NCBI RefSeq assembly: GCF_020171365.1
Contig: NZ_JAIUZO010000001.1
Span: forward strand, 1 to 64,000
Length of the DNA: 64,000 nucleotides
From: Qipengyuania gaetbuli
Lineage (GTDB): Bacteria > Pseudomonadota > Alphaproteobacteria > Sphingomonadales > Sphingomonadaceae
Reading direction: 5' to 3'
How positions within the stretch are numbered: position 1 is the first letter of the stretch; each line of letters starts with the position of its first letter. The position numbers were made by a program, and so were the translations under genes. Of this stretch, positions 24,867 through 33,905 are shown piece after piece. Under the pieces are notes generated by a model. The model searched no databases, had not been told where the DNA came from, and was given only the letters and a program-made list of their open reading frames with translations.

Positions 24867-27182
24867 ATGCGGCAGAAGGAACTGAGGATCGCGCTCGTCT
24901 GCTACGGCGGGGTCAGCCTGGCGGTCTATATGCACGGCGTCACGCGGGAGCTGTGGCACCTCGCCCGTGCGAGCCGCGATTACCATTCCGGCGTAGCGCC
25001 GCGCAGAGGAGTGGACGGGGTCTACACCGAACTGCTGGCCGCCATCGAAGACAAGCACGCCCTGCGGCTGCGCGTCGTGCCCGACATCATGAGCGGGGCC
25101 AGTGCGGGCGGCATCAACGCGGTGTTCCTCGCGCAGGCTATCCATTCGGGGCAGAGCCTGGAGCCGCTGACCGACCTGTGGCTGGAAGTCGCCGATGTCG
25201 ACATCCTCACCGATCCCGATGCCAAGCTGCGCTGGCGCGGCGGCAAGATCTGGGCGCAGCCGGTCGCCAGCTTCATCCTTAGCCGTCCGGGTACCGAACT
25301 GGCCGAGCAGGTCGCGCCGGAAACCCGCGCAGAGGTGCGGCGCAAGGTATCGCACCTAATCCGTGGCCGCTGGTTCGAGCCGCCCTTTTCGGGGCTCGGC
25401 TTTTCCAAGCTGTTGGAGCGTGCATTCACCGCCATGGCGGCCGCGCCGCACGAGGCACCGCTCCTGCCGCCGGGCCACCCGCTCGACCTCTTCGTTACGA
25501 CGACGGACTTCCACGGCTATCGCGAACTGCTGCGGCTCAACAGCCCCGCGGTGGTGGAGGATACGGAGCACCGCCTGCCCATTGCGCTGAGGGCCAAGAC
25601 CCCGCTCGAAGGCGGGCACGATCTGGCCAACCCGCTGGAACTGGTCTTTGCCGCCCGCGCGACGGCGAGTTTCCCCGGCGCCTTCCCTCCGCTGAGGGTC
25701 AAGGAAATCGACCTGCTAGCCGCCGAAACCGGCAGGCACTGGCCGGGCAAGGCGGAATTCCTCGACCGGATCATGCCGGTCCATGTGATGCGCGGGGAGA
25801 CGCAGAATGTCTCGCTGATTGACGGGTCGGTGCTCGTCAACAAGCCTTTCGCCGGGGCGATGACGGCGCTGCGTGGCCGTCCTGCCCAGCGCGAGGTCGA
25901 TCGCCGCTTCGTCTATGTCGATCCGCGTCCCGAGGGCTTGAACCCTCGTGATGAAAGGCTGGCGCGCGATGTCGGTTTCTTCTCCGCCATCTTCGGCTCG
26001 CTATCCACGATCCCGCGCGAACAGCCGATCCGCGACAACCTCGAACAGCTGCAGGAACAGAGCCGGGAGGCGGAACGGCTCGGTCGTATTGTCGCAGCGC
26101 TCCGGCCCGAGGTCGACGCCACGGTCGAGCGCCTGTTCGGACGGACCCTGTTCCTCGACCGTCCGACGCCAAAGCGGCTCAAGGCATGGCGGCAGAAGGC
26201 CCAGCAGGCAGCCGCGCAGCAGGCGGGGTATGCCTTCCACTCCTATGCGCAGGCCAAGTTCAGCGGGATCGTGACGCGGCTTGCGCGGCTCGCTTATGAG
26301 GTGGCGCCTTCGCTCCACCTGCCCGATCCCCTTGCAGTCGAGGAAGTGCTGCGGGAAGAACTGGGCCGCCGCGGCCTGGTGAAATTGTCGGAAGGCACTT
26401 CCGGTGCAACGCCCGAGGCAATCGGCTTCTTCCGCGAGCACGACATCGGTTTCCGCATCCGCCGCCTGCGTTTGCTGGCTCGCCGGCTCGCCCGCGACTG
26501 GGAGGCCGATCCCGACATCCCGGACGATGCGCTGGAGAAAGGTCGCGACGCGATCTACGCGATCCTCGCGCTCTATTTCGAGAAGGAAGGTGTTGCCTCG
26601 CTCGGCGACGATTTCGGGGACGTGGCGCAGCATGTCCTCGCCGATCCGGGGCGGCTGCTCGACACGCTGGATGCCAAGCGCCACCTGATCGAAACAGACG
26701 ATGAGGCGGAAGTCATGCTGGCCGATGCACTCGAACTGATGCCGGCAAACCTCAAGCGGCGCATGCTGTTCGCCTATCTCGGCTTCCCGTTTTACGACGT
26801 TGCCACCTTGCCGCTGCTGCGCAACGAAGGGCTGACCGAATTCGATCCGGTCAAGGTGGACCGCATCAGCCCAGACGATGCGCGCAGCATACGCGACGGT
26901 GGCACCTCGGCCACCCTGCGCGGCATCGAGTTCTACAATTTCGGCGCGTTCTTCAGCCGCTCCTATCGCGAAAACGATTACCTGTGGGGCCGCCTCCATG
27001 GAGCGGAACGGATGATCGATCTTGTATGCTCCACCATGGAGCACGAGCATGACGAACCGCTGCTGCGCGCCTTCAAGCGCAAGGCGTTTCTCGCCATCCT
27101 CGACGAGGAATATGCCTCCGGACGATGTGCGCGCAGCCTGCTCGACGAAGTTCGCGCCGAGGTGCTGGAACGGGTCGTCTGA
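24867..27182 (+). CDS. Patatin-like phospholipase with DUF3376-type C-terminal region
   Basis: 771-residue protein with a patatin lipase domain. The oxyanion glycines are in LVCYGGVSLAVYMHGV, the nucleophile elbow is SGASAGGINAVF (Ser79), and the catalytic Asp is in SLIDGSVLVNKPF (Asp319). About 400 further helical, Arg/Leu-rich residues follow, as in the patatin/DUF3376 proteins. It probably hydrolyses acyl esters at the membrane; the substrate is unknown. There is no signal peptide. I chose ATG at 24867 because AAGG lies 6 bases before it. Other in-frame starts are ATG at 24846, 24849 and 24861 and TTG at 24831. Its stop is 1 base from the stop of the convergent metallo-hydrolase gene. Confidence 0.85.
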   Translation: MRQKELRIALVCYGGVSLAVYMHGVTRELWHLARASRDYHSGVAPRRGVDGVYTELLAAIEDKHALRLRVVPDIMSGASAGGINAVFLAQAIHSGQSLEPLTDLWLEVADVDILTDPDAKLRWRGGKIWAQPVASFILSRPGTELAEQVAPETRAEVRRKVSHLIRGRWFEPPFSGLGFSKLLERAFTAMAAAPHEAPLLPPGHPLDLFVTTTDFHGYRELLRLNSPAVVEDTEHRLPIALRAKTPLEGGHDLANPLELVFAARATASFPGAFPPLRVKEIDLLAAETGRHWPGKAEFLDRIMPVHVMRGETQNVSLIDGSVLVNKPFAGAMTALRGRPAQREVDRRFVYVDPRPEGLNPRDERLARDVGFFSAIFGSLSTIPREQPIRDNLEQLQEQSREAERLGRIVAALRPEVDATVERLFGRTLFLDRPTPKRLKAWRQKAQQAAAQQAGYAFHSYAQAKFSGIVTRLARLAYEVAPSLHLPDPLAVEEVLREELGRRGLVKLSEGTSGATPEAIGFFREHDIGFRIRRLRLLARRLARDWEADPDIPDDALEKGRDAIYAILALYFEKEGVASLGDDFGDVAQHVLADPGRLLDTLDAKRHLIETDDEAEVMLADALELMPANLKRRMLFAYLGFPFYDVATLPLLRNEGLTEFDPVKVDRISPDDARSIRDGGTSATLRGIEFYNFGAFFSRSYRENDYLWGRLHGAERMIDLVCSTMEHEHDEPLLRAFKRKAFLAILDEEYASGRCARSLLDEVRAEVLERVV

Positions 27183-27183
27183 C

Positions 27184-28071
27184 CTATTCCGCCTCGAGGC
27201 TCTGGTAGATCGCGCTGACGAAGGCATCGGGGCCGATGAACCCCTCGCCCCGGTTGAACCCGGCCAGAGGCTTGGCAGCGACCGCTTCTTCCACGCTGGC
27301 ACCGCCATCCTTCAGCGTGCGAACCAGCGCGACTGCTTCGCCGATCATCGCGCGGTAGGCGACGAGGCCCGCCTTGTCGCTCATCGGGCCGTGGCCCGGA
27401 ATGACCTGCGTCTTGTCGTCGATCGCCCTGATGACCGTGTCGAGCGAGGTTATGGCATGGAGCACGTTGCCGCCCGATTCCAGGTCGATGAAGGGATAGC
27501 CCGGGCTGTTGAAATAGAGATCGCCCATGTGGACGATGTTGTCTTCCTTCCAGAACACCACGCTGTCGCCATCGGTGTGCCCGCCGCCGACGAACATTAC
27601 GTCGATCGTGTCGCCGTTGCGATGCATGCGTACGCCCTGTTCATAGGTCACCACGGGTAGCGCCGCAGCGGGTGCGGGCGGGACCTCGAAGCGCCCGGAG
27701 CTTCCCTCAATCATGCGCGCGCGCACGTTGTGATGCGCGAAGATGAGCGCGCCCTTCTCGCCGAAATTCTCGTTCCCGCCGGTATGGTCGAAATGCCAGT
27801 GCGTGTTGATGACGAAGGCCGGGGGCGATGCACCGAGCGCCGTAACTGCCGCCTCGATCTTCTCGCTGAGCGGGGCGAACTGGTCGTCGATCAGGATGGT
27901 GCCGTCCTCGCCATGGCTGACCCCGATATTGCCGCCTGCGCCGAACAGCACTGCGATGCCGGGCGCGAGCTGCTGCGCCTTGATTTCCACTTGGCTGAAA
28001 TCGCGCTGGGCATGAACGGGCGAGGCAAGGAGCACGGCTGCCCCTGCCAGAATGATGGCTTTGCTGTTCAT
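27184..28071 (-). CDS. Secreted metallo-beta-lactamase-fold hydrolase
   Basis: 295 residues with a signal peptide (MNSKAIILAGAAVLLASPVHA). The zinc motif HxHxDH is THWHFDHTGGN, with His91, His93, Asp95 and His96. A further His is in GGGHTDGDSVV and another in VIPGHGPMSD. It belongs to the broad MBL superfamily. Length and periplasmic location resemble quinoprotein-relay SoxH-like or subclass B proteins, but I cannot assign a substrate, and beta-lactam activity should not be assumed. ATG at 28071 has GGGGAG 5 bases upstream. It lies downstream of dnaJ on the opposite end of a 60-base gap. Confidence 0.85.
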   Translation of the reverse strand: MNSKAIILAGAAVLLASPVHAQRDFSQVEIKAQQLAPGIAVLFGAGGNIGVSHGEDGTILIDDQFAPLSEKIEAAVTALGASPPAFVINTHWHFDHTGGNENFGEKGALIFAHHNVRARMIEGSSGRFEVPPAPAAALPVVTYEQGVRMHRNGDTIDVMFVGGGHTDGDSVVFWKEDNIVHMGDLYFNSPGYPFIDLESGGNVLHAITSLDTVIRAIDDKTQVIPGHGPMSDKAGLVAYRAMIGEAVALVRTLKDGGASVEEAVAAKPLAGFNRGEGFIGPDAFVSAIYQSLEAE

Positions 28072-28132
28072 GAAGTCTCCCCTTTCGCAGCGACGCTAGA
28101 GGGGAGCAATCAACCTGTCGAGCCTGCGCGGA

Positions 28133-29257
28133 TCAACCGCCGAAAGCGTCCTTCAGCTTGTCGAAGAAGCTGCGACTTTCCGGGCATTCGTCGCCGGTTT
28201 CCAGTTCGCGGAACTGTTCGAGCAGCGCGCGCTGTTCCTTGGTCAGCTTCGTCGGAGTTTCGACCGCGATTTCCACGACCATGTCGCCGCGCCCGCGTCC
28301 CTGGAGGACCGGCATGCCTGCACCGCGCTGGCGCAGCTGCTTGCCCGACTGGATGCCCGCCGGGATTTCCAGCGTGAGTTCTTCACCGTCGAGGCCGGGT
28401 ATCTCGATCGAACCGCCGAGGGCCGCCTTGGTGAAGCTGATCGGCACGCGGGTCGCCAGCGTGGTCCCTTCGCGCACGAAGATCGGGTGCTGCTTTACAT
28501 GGACGAAGATGTAGAGGTCGCCGGGGGCCGCACCGCGCGGACCGGCCTCGCCCTTGCCCGACAGGCGGATGCGGGTACCGGTATCGACGCCGGGCGGAAT
28601 GTCGATCTGCAGCTTCTGCGGACGGTCGACCTGCCCTTCCCCGCGGCAATCGCGGCAGGGGCTGGTGATAATCTCGCCCGCACCGTGACAGTTGGGACAG
28701 GGCCGTTCGACGACGAAGAAGCCCTGCTTTGCGCGGACCTTGCCCTGGCCGGCGCACAGATTGCAGGTGCGCTTCTGCGTGCCCGGCGTAGCGCCCGAAC
28801 CCTGGCAGGTGTCGCAGGTCTGGCTGACCTCGATCTCGATTTCGGAAGACTTGCCGTGGAAGGCCTCTTCCAGCGTGACTTCCATGTCGTAGCGCAGGTC
28901 TGCGCCGCGGCGTGCCTGGGCACGGCCACCGCCACCGAATGCGCTGCCGAAAATGGTCTCGAAGATATCGCCGATGTCGCCGAAATCGGCACCCGGATGG
29001 CCGCCGCCACCGCCGTTCATGCCTTGCGTGAAGGCGGCATGGCCGAAGCGGTCGTAGGCCGCTCGCTTCTGCGGGTCCTTGAGGCAGTCGTAAGCTTCGG
29101 AGACGGCCTTGAACTTGGCCTCGTTCTCCTTGCAGCCCTGGTTACGGTCGGGATGGTATTTCATCGCGAGCTTGCGATAGGCGGACTTGATCGTCGCCCC
29201 GTCGGCATCGCGGCTCACCCCGAGCTGCTCGTAATAGTCGATATCGGTCGCTGACAT
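28133..29257 (-). CDS. dnaJ: Chaperone DnaJ (Hsp40)
   Basis: 374-residue co-chaperone stimulating DnaK ATPase. The J-domain has HPD at residues 35-37. A Gly-rich linker (NGGGGGHPGADFGDIGD) follows. Four zinc motifs are visible: CDTCQGSG, CNLCAGQG, CPNCHGAG and CRDCRGEG. Two beta-barrel client-binding domains and a short C-terminal tail complete the protein. It lies 67 bases downstream of dnaK, and the gap contains a GC-rich imperfect hairpin but no clear promoter. It is therefore probably transcribed from the dnaK heat-shock promoter. The J-domain linker is shorter in Phe than in E. coli DnaJ. Confidence 0.96.
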   Translation of the reverse strand: MSATDIDYYEQLGVSRDADGATIKSAYRKLAMKYHPDRNQGCKENEAKFKAVSEAYDCLKDPQKRAAYDRFGHAAFTQGMNGGGGGHPGADFGDIGDIFETIFGSAFGGGGRAQARRGADLRYDMEVTLEEAFHGKSSEIEIEVSQTCDTCQGSGATPGTQKRTCNLCAGQGKVRAKQGFFVVERPCPNCHGAGEIITSPCRDCRGEGQVDRPQKLQIDIPPGVDTGTRIRLSGKGEAGPRGAAPGDLYIFVHVKQHPIFVREGTTLATRVPISFTKAALGGSIEIPGLDGEELTLEIPAGIQSGKQLRQRGAGMPVLQGRGRGDMVVEIAVETPTKLTKEQRALLEQFRELETGDECPESRSFFDKLKDAFGG

Positions 29258-29324
29258 GGTTCAAATGCCTAGCCGCCACCGGGGCCAAAGGGCACCGGCG
29301 GCGACGAGGCTTTCATCAACAGTC

Positions 29325-31250
<1,926 letters not shown>

Positions 31251-31351
31251 GGTTTCCCCATAAGTTTCACATTGTTGGACACCGCGCGATTGGATCCCCA
31301 CGAAGGGCGGAACCGGTCGGCGGCTCGTTCGGGTGGTGTGTTACTCAGGCG

Positions 31352-31379
31352 ATATAGGTGCGGTTTCGCTTGGCACAAG
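31352..31379 (-). promoter_or_regulatory. RpoH (sigma-32) type heat-shock promoter of dnaK
   Basis: On the minus strand CTTG (31379-31376) is followed by exactly 17 bases and then CCTATAT (31358-31352). This matches the alphaproteobacterial RpoH pattern CTTG-N17/18-CYTATnT. Transcription would start near 31345, giving a leader of about 95 bases before the dnaK ATG. No CIRCE element is seen in the leader. Confidence 0.75.
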
Positions 31380-31429
31380 GGAGGTCCCCCGCTAGTTTTT
31401 TCGGTCTCAGACAGGAGGGAAAATTACCG

Positions 31430-31909
31430 ATGATGAAACCCGTTTTTGCCGCCATGATGCTCGCCGGGACCAGCCTGGGCCTCGCCGCCTGCGGTGGTGC
31501 AGAGACCGAAGCGCCCGCCGCAACCGATGATGCCGCCGGCCTCGAAATCGCCAATGCACGCATGGTCCTGCCTGCTGTCGCCGGCAATCCTGCCGCGATC
31601 TATTTCGACCTCAAGAACAATGGCGAGCGCGGCGTGGCCGTGCGCAAGGCCGAAGTCGCCGGTGCCGGCAAGACCGAAGTCCACGGCACGATGGAATGGG
31701 ACGGCAAGATGGAAATGAGCGAGACGGGACCGCAGGCCGTGCAGCCCGGCGAAACGCTCAAGTTCGAACCCGGCGGCCTGCACGTCATGGTGTTCGATCT
31801 CTCGCCCGATCTCGTCTCGGGCAGTGAAACCGCGATGACCCTGACCGTCGCCGGCGGCAAGGCCGCGACCTTCAACGTTCCGATCCAGGAAGCCGGGGAC
31901 GATCGCTGA
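31430..31909 (+). CDS. PCu(A)C-type periplasmic copper chaperone, lipoprotein
   Basis: 159-residue protein with a lipoprotein signal ending LGLAAC (Cys21). The PCu(A)C domain contains the expected His/Met ligands: VHGTMEWDGKMEMSE, then HVMVFDL in GGLHVMVFDL, approximating the H(M)x10Mx21HxM pattern. Such proteins deliver Cu(I) to cytochrome oxidase CuA sites. The first of two adjacent ATGs is chosen because AGGAGGGA lies 9 bases upstream. The gene diverges from dnaK. It is followed after 5 bases by a gene for an HExxH protein, and the two are probably co-transcribed. No cytochrome oxidase genes are nearby. Confidence 0.85.
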   Translation: MMKPVFAAMMLAGTSLGLAACGGAETEAPAATDDAAGLEIANARMVLPAVAGNPAAIYFDLKNNGERGVAVRKAEVAGAGKTEVHGTMEWDGKMEMSETGPQAVQPGETLKFEPGGLHVMVFDLSPDLVSGSETAMTLTVAGGKAATFNVPIQEAGDDR

Positions 31910-31914
31910 ACGAC

Positions 31915-32442
31915 TTGCGCGACACGCTCGGGGTCGAAAGCCACACCGCCGCTTCCGCGACTTGCGAGATCGGCGGGCAGCGGGCGCTGACCCCGGGCGA
32001 AGTCGCGCTTGCCCGCAGCGTGTTCGGGGATGCCATAGACTATGCCCGCGTGACCGTGCGCCGGCGCAAGTGGTTCCCCTTCCAGCCACGCCGCGTCACC
32101 ATGGCGCCGCGCGGGCATCTGCATTTCCATCCACGCTCGGAAAACTACTGCGACGATTTCTCGCACGCCAATGTGCTGCGCCAGGGCCTTTTCATCCACG
32201 AGATGGTGCATGTCTGGCAGGTCCAGACCCTCGGCCAGTGGTATCTCGTGACAAGGCGGATGCCCTGGGCGCGCTATGACTACAGCCTCAAGCCGGGATG
32301 GAAGCTGGAACGCTATGGCATCGAACAACAGGCCGAAATCGTGAAGCACGCCTTCTGGCTGCGGAATGGCATCAAGGTCGCCGGTGTCGCCGATGCGGCC
32401 CCTTACGAAATGCTCGTTAGATTTGCCGGGGCGGACGCATGA
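31915..32442 (+). CDS. HExxH-containing (zincin-like) protein of unknown function
   Basis: 175-residue protein with FIHEMVHVWQVQ (HExxH, about residues 98-109). A downstream Glu in GIEQQAEIVKHAFW may be a third zinc ligand, in the manner of gluzincins/DUF4157-like proteins. Aromatic residues flank the site. No signal peptide or membrane segment is evident. Homologues in sphingomonads are, to my recollection, often labelled vgr-related, but I see no VgrG feature. The start is TTG, 5 bases after the stop of the copper-chaperone gene and with no good ribosome site. The stop overlaps the next start by 4 bases, so it relies on coupling both ways. Protease activity is a guess from the motif. Confidence 0.65.
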   Translation: MRDTLGVESHTAASATCEIGGQRALTPGEVALARSVFGDAIDYARVTVRRRKWFPFQPRRVTMAPRGHLHFHPRSENYCDDFSHANVLRQGLFIHEMVHVWQVQTLGQWYLVTRRMPWARYDYSLKPGWKLERYGIEQQAEIVKHAFWLRNGIKVAGVADAAPYEMLVRFAGADA

Positions 32443-33011
32443 CCGAGTTCGAATTCGTCTTCCTGCTTTATGCCCTGCTGCTGGGCCTTTCGCTGATCGA
32501 ATTGCTGGCCGGCATGGGCCGCGCGCTGGAACTCAAGTTCGCCAGCGACGCCGGAGGCCAGAGCTTCAAGATTGGGTGGTTGACCCCGGCCCTTGCGGTT
32601 TTCGTGATGCTGGACCTGTTGAGCTTCTGGATCTTCGCATGGCGCGTGCGTGACCTCATGACGGTCAGTGCATTCTCGCTCCTTGCGGTAATGATGTTCG
32701 CCTCGTCCTATTACCTTGCCGCGCGGCTCGTTTTCCCGAGCGAACCCGACCGCTTCGCCGATCTCGATACGCATTACCAGAGGGTGAAAGGTGTGGTCAT
32801 GGCTATCCTGATCGCCCTGGTCGGGGTGCAATGGCTCTACCTGCTTTCTATCGAGAGCATCCGCGCCGGCCTGCTGACACCGCTCGCCGCGGGCATGACG
32901 CTGTTACTGGTCGGACTGATGGCGGCGATGATCTTCGTCCGCTCTCCTCGCTGGAGCCTGATACTGCTCCTCTTGCTGGTGGCGCGGTACCTCGTCATTT
33001 ACGCGATCTGA
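32439..33011 (+). CDS. Five-helix membrane protein, unknown function
   Basis: 190 residues, strongly hydrophobic. Helix candidates are FVFLLYALLLGLSLIELLAG, LTPALAVFVMLDLLSFWIFA, VSAFSLLAVMMFASSYYLAA, VVMAILIALVGVQWLYLLSI, and a last pair around LAAGMTLLLVGLMAAMIFV and SLILLLLLVARYLVIYAI. The short cytoplasmic stretch RLVFPSEPDRFADLDTHYQR between helices 3 and 4 is conserved-looking. I do not recognise a family. The start ATG overlaps the HExxH gene stop (ATGA), so the pair is co-translated. The HExxH protein may work at the membrane with it. Confidence 0.7.
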   Translation: MTEFEFVFLLYALLLGLSLIELLAGMGRALELKFASDAGGQSFKIGWLTPALAVFVMLDLLSFWIFAWRVRDLMTVSAFSLLAVMMFASSYYLAARLVFPSEPDRFADLDTHYQRVKGVVMAILIALVGVQWLYLLSIESIRAGLLTPLAAGMTLLLVGLMAAMIFVRSPRWSLILLLLLVARYLVIYAI

Positions 33012-33093
33012 TCCTCGACAGGCACTGCGCGTTCATTCAGGTGCAAGGTCTCAGGGGCAAAAGTGCCCGGGCCCGGCAAGGTGGGAGGCATTC

Positions 33094-33894
33094 TTGGACA
33101 AACGGTACCTGTTTTCGGTCGCAGCAGTCTTCGCACTAGGAGTGCATCCCCTTCCTGCCGCTGCCCAGGACGGACCGGATTCCGCAGCCCTCGTGGAGCA
33201 AGCCCTCGCCGAAGCCCGTCGTGCGCAACCGAACATCGAGGTGCAGGCGCTCACCTGCGCGGAAAACCAGCGCCAGATCGCGATAAGCGACGGCGTGACG
33301 ATCCTTTACCCCTGCGGCCTCAGGGACGTGGTCGAGGACAGATTTGACGCGACCATGCTCGTCACACTGTTGCTCGCAGAGCCTGCCGCGATCGTGCCAA
33401 CCTTCGACAAGGGCGTTCCCCTGCCCGAAGCCGTTGCAGCGATCGGTGCGGCAGCGCTTGGAGCGGGGCTCGATCCGGAAACAGGTGTCGAGAAAATACA
33501 GCGCAATGCTGCAGCGCGCTCAGGCGAGCCCAGTCCGCCTCTTTCCGCCTATCTCGCCCGCGATTCCAAGGCTTACAAGCAAGAGGTCGCCCGCGCCGAG
33601 AGCGAGGATAACCTGCGCCGGACCTCCGAACGCAGCGAGGAACGTCGCCGTGAACGCGCTGCGGAAGAACGGGCCGAGGAGCAGGCACAGGAAGCCCGTT
33701 ACCGCTCGGTCACCGATTTCCTCAATCTGGCCCATGCGCAGGGCTTCTGTCCGGCCGACGGTCGCGCCTTCCTGAAGCGTGCGACGGCCTATTCGACCAG
33801 TCCGTTACAGAACGACCGGCCGATGGGCCTGTGGGCGGACGACCGCCGCCATGCGCTGGAGCCCTATCTCAACGACATGACCCGCTGCCGCTGA
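33094..33894 (+). CDS. Secreted protein, possibly a degenerate M48-like metalloprotease relative
   Basis: 266 residues starting at TTG with GGGAGG 5 bases upstream. A signal peptide (MDKRYLFSVAAVFALGVHPLPAAAQ) is clear. The segment AISDGVTILYPCGLRDVVED followed by a hydrophobic helix resembles the strand and helix that carry HExxH in M48 peptidases. Here the helix reads LVTLLLAEPAAI, with no His-Glu pair. A charged Arg/Glu helix (RRTSERSEERRRERAAEERA) follows, and the C-terminal part AHAQGFCPADGRAFLKR resembles the M48 post-catalytic region. If related, it is inactive. Three Cys could form disulfides. It is last in a run of four envelope genes. Confidence 0.6.
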   Translation: MDKRYLFSVAAVFALGVHPLPAAAQDGPDSAALVEQALAEARRAQPNIEVQALTCAENQRQIAISDGVTILYPCGLRDVVEDRFDATMLVTLLLAEPAAIVPTFDKGVPLPEAVAAIGAAALGAGLDPETGVEKIQRNAAARSGEPSPPLSAYLARDSKAYKQEVARAESEDNLRRTSERSEERRRERAAEERAEEQAQEARYRSVTDFLNLAHAQGFCPADGRAFLKRATAYSTSPLQNDRPMGLWADDRRHALEPYLNDMTRCR

Positions 33895-33905
33895 GGCAGC
33901 CTCAG
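33891..33905. repeat. Inverted repeat containing both stop codons of a convergent gene pair
   Basis: CTGAGG-CAG-CCTCAG is a perfect 6-bp inverted repeat with a 3-base loop. The TGA in its left arm ends the plus-strand secreted-protein gene and the reverse TGA in its right arm ends the DUF885 gene. It may act as a minimal shared 3' end. Confidence 0.5.

Noticed and set aside
27184..28071. Antibiotic-resistance metallo-beta-lactamase
   Set aside because: The HxHxDH fold motif is shared by many hydrolases. Overall sequence does not show a class B lactamase pattern strong enough to claim it.
31251..31429. CIRCE operator before dnaK
   Set aside because: No TTAGCACTC/GAGTGCTAA or close variant occurs in the interval.
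31915..32442. Type VI secretion VgrG-related protein
   Set aside because: It lacks any gp27/gp5-like or beta-helix pattern. Only the HExxH motif supports a function.
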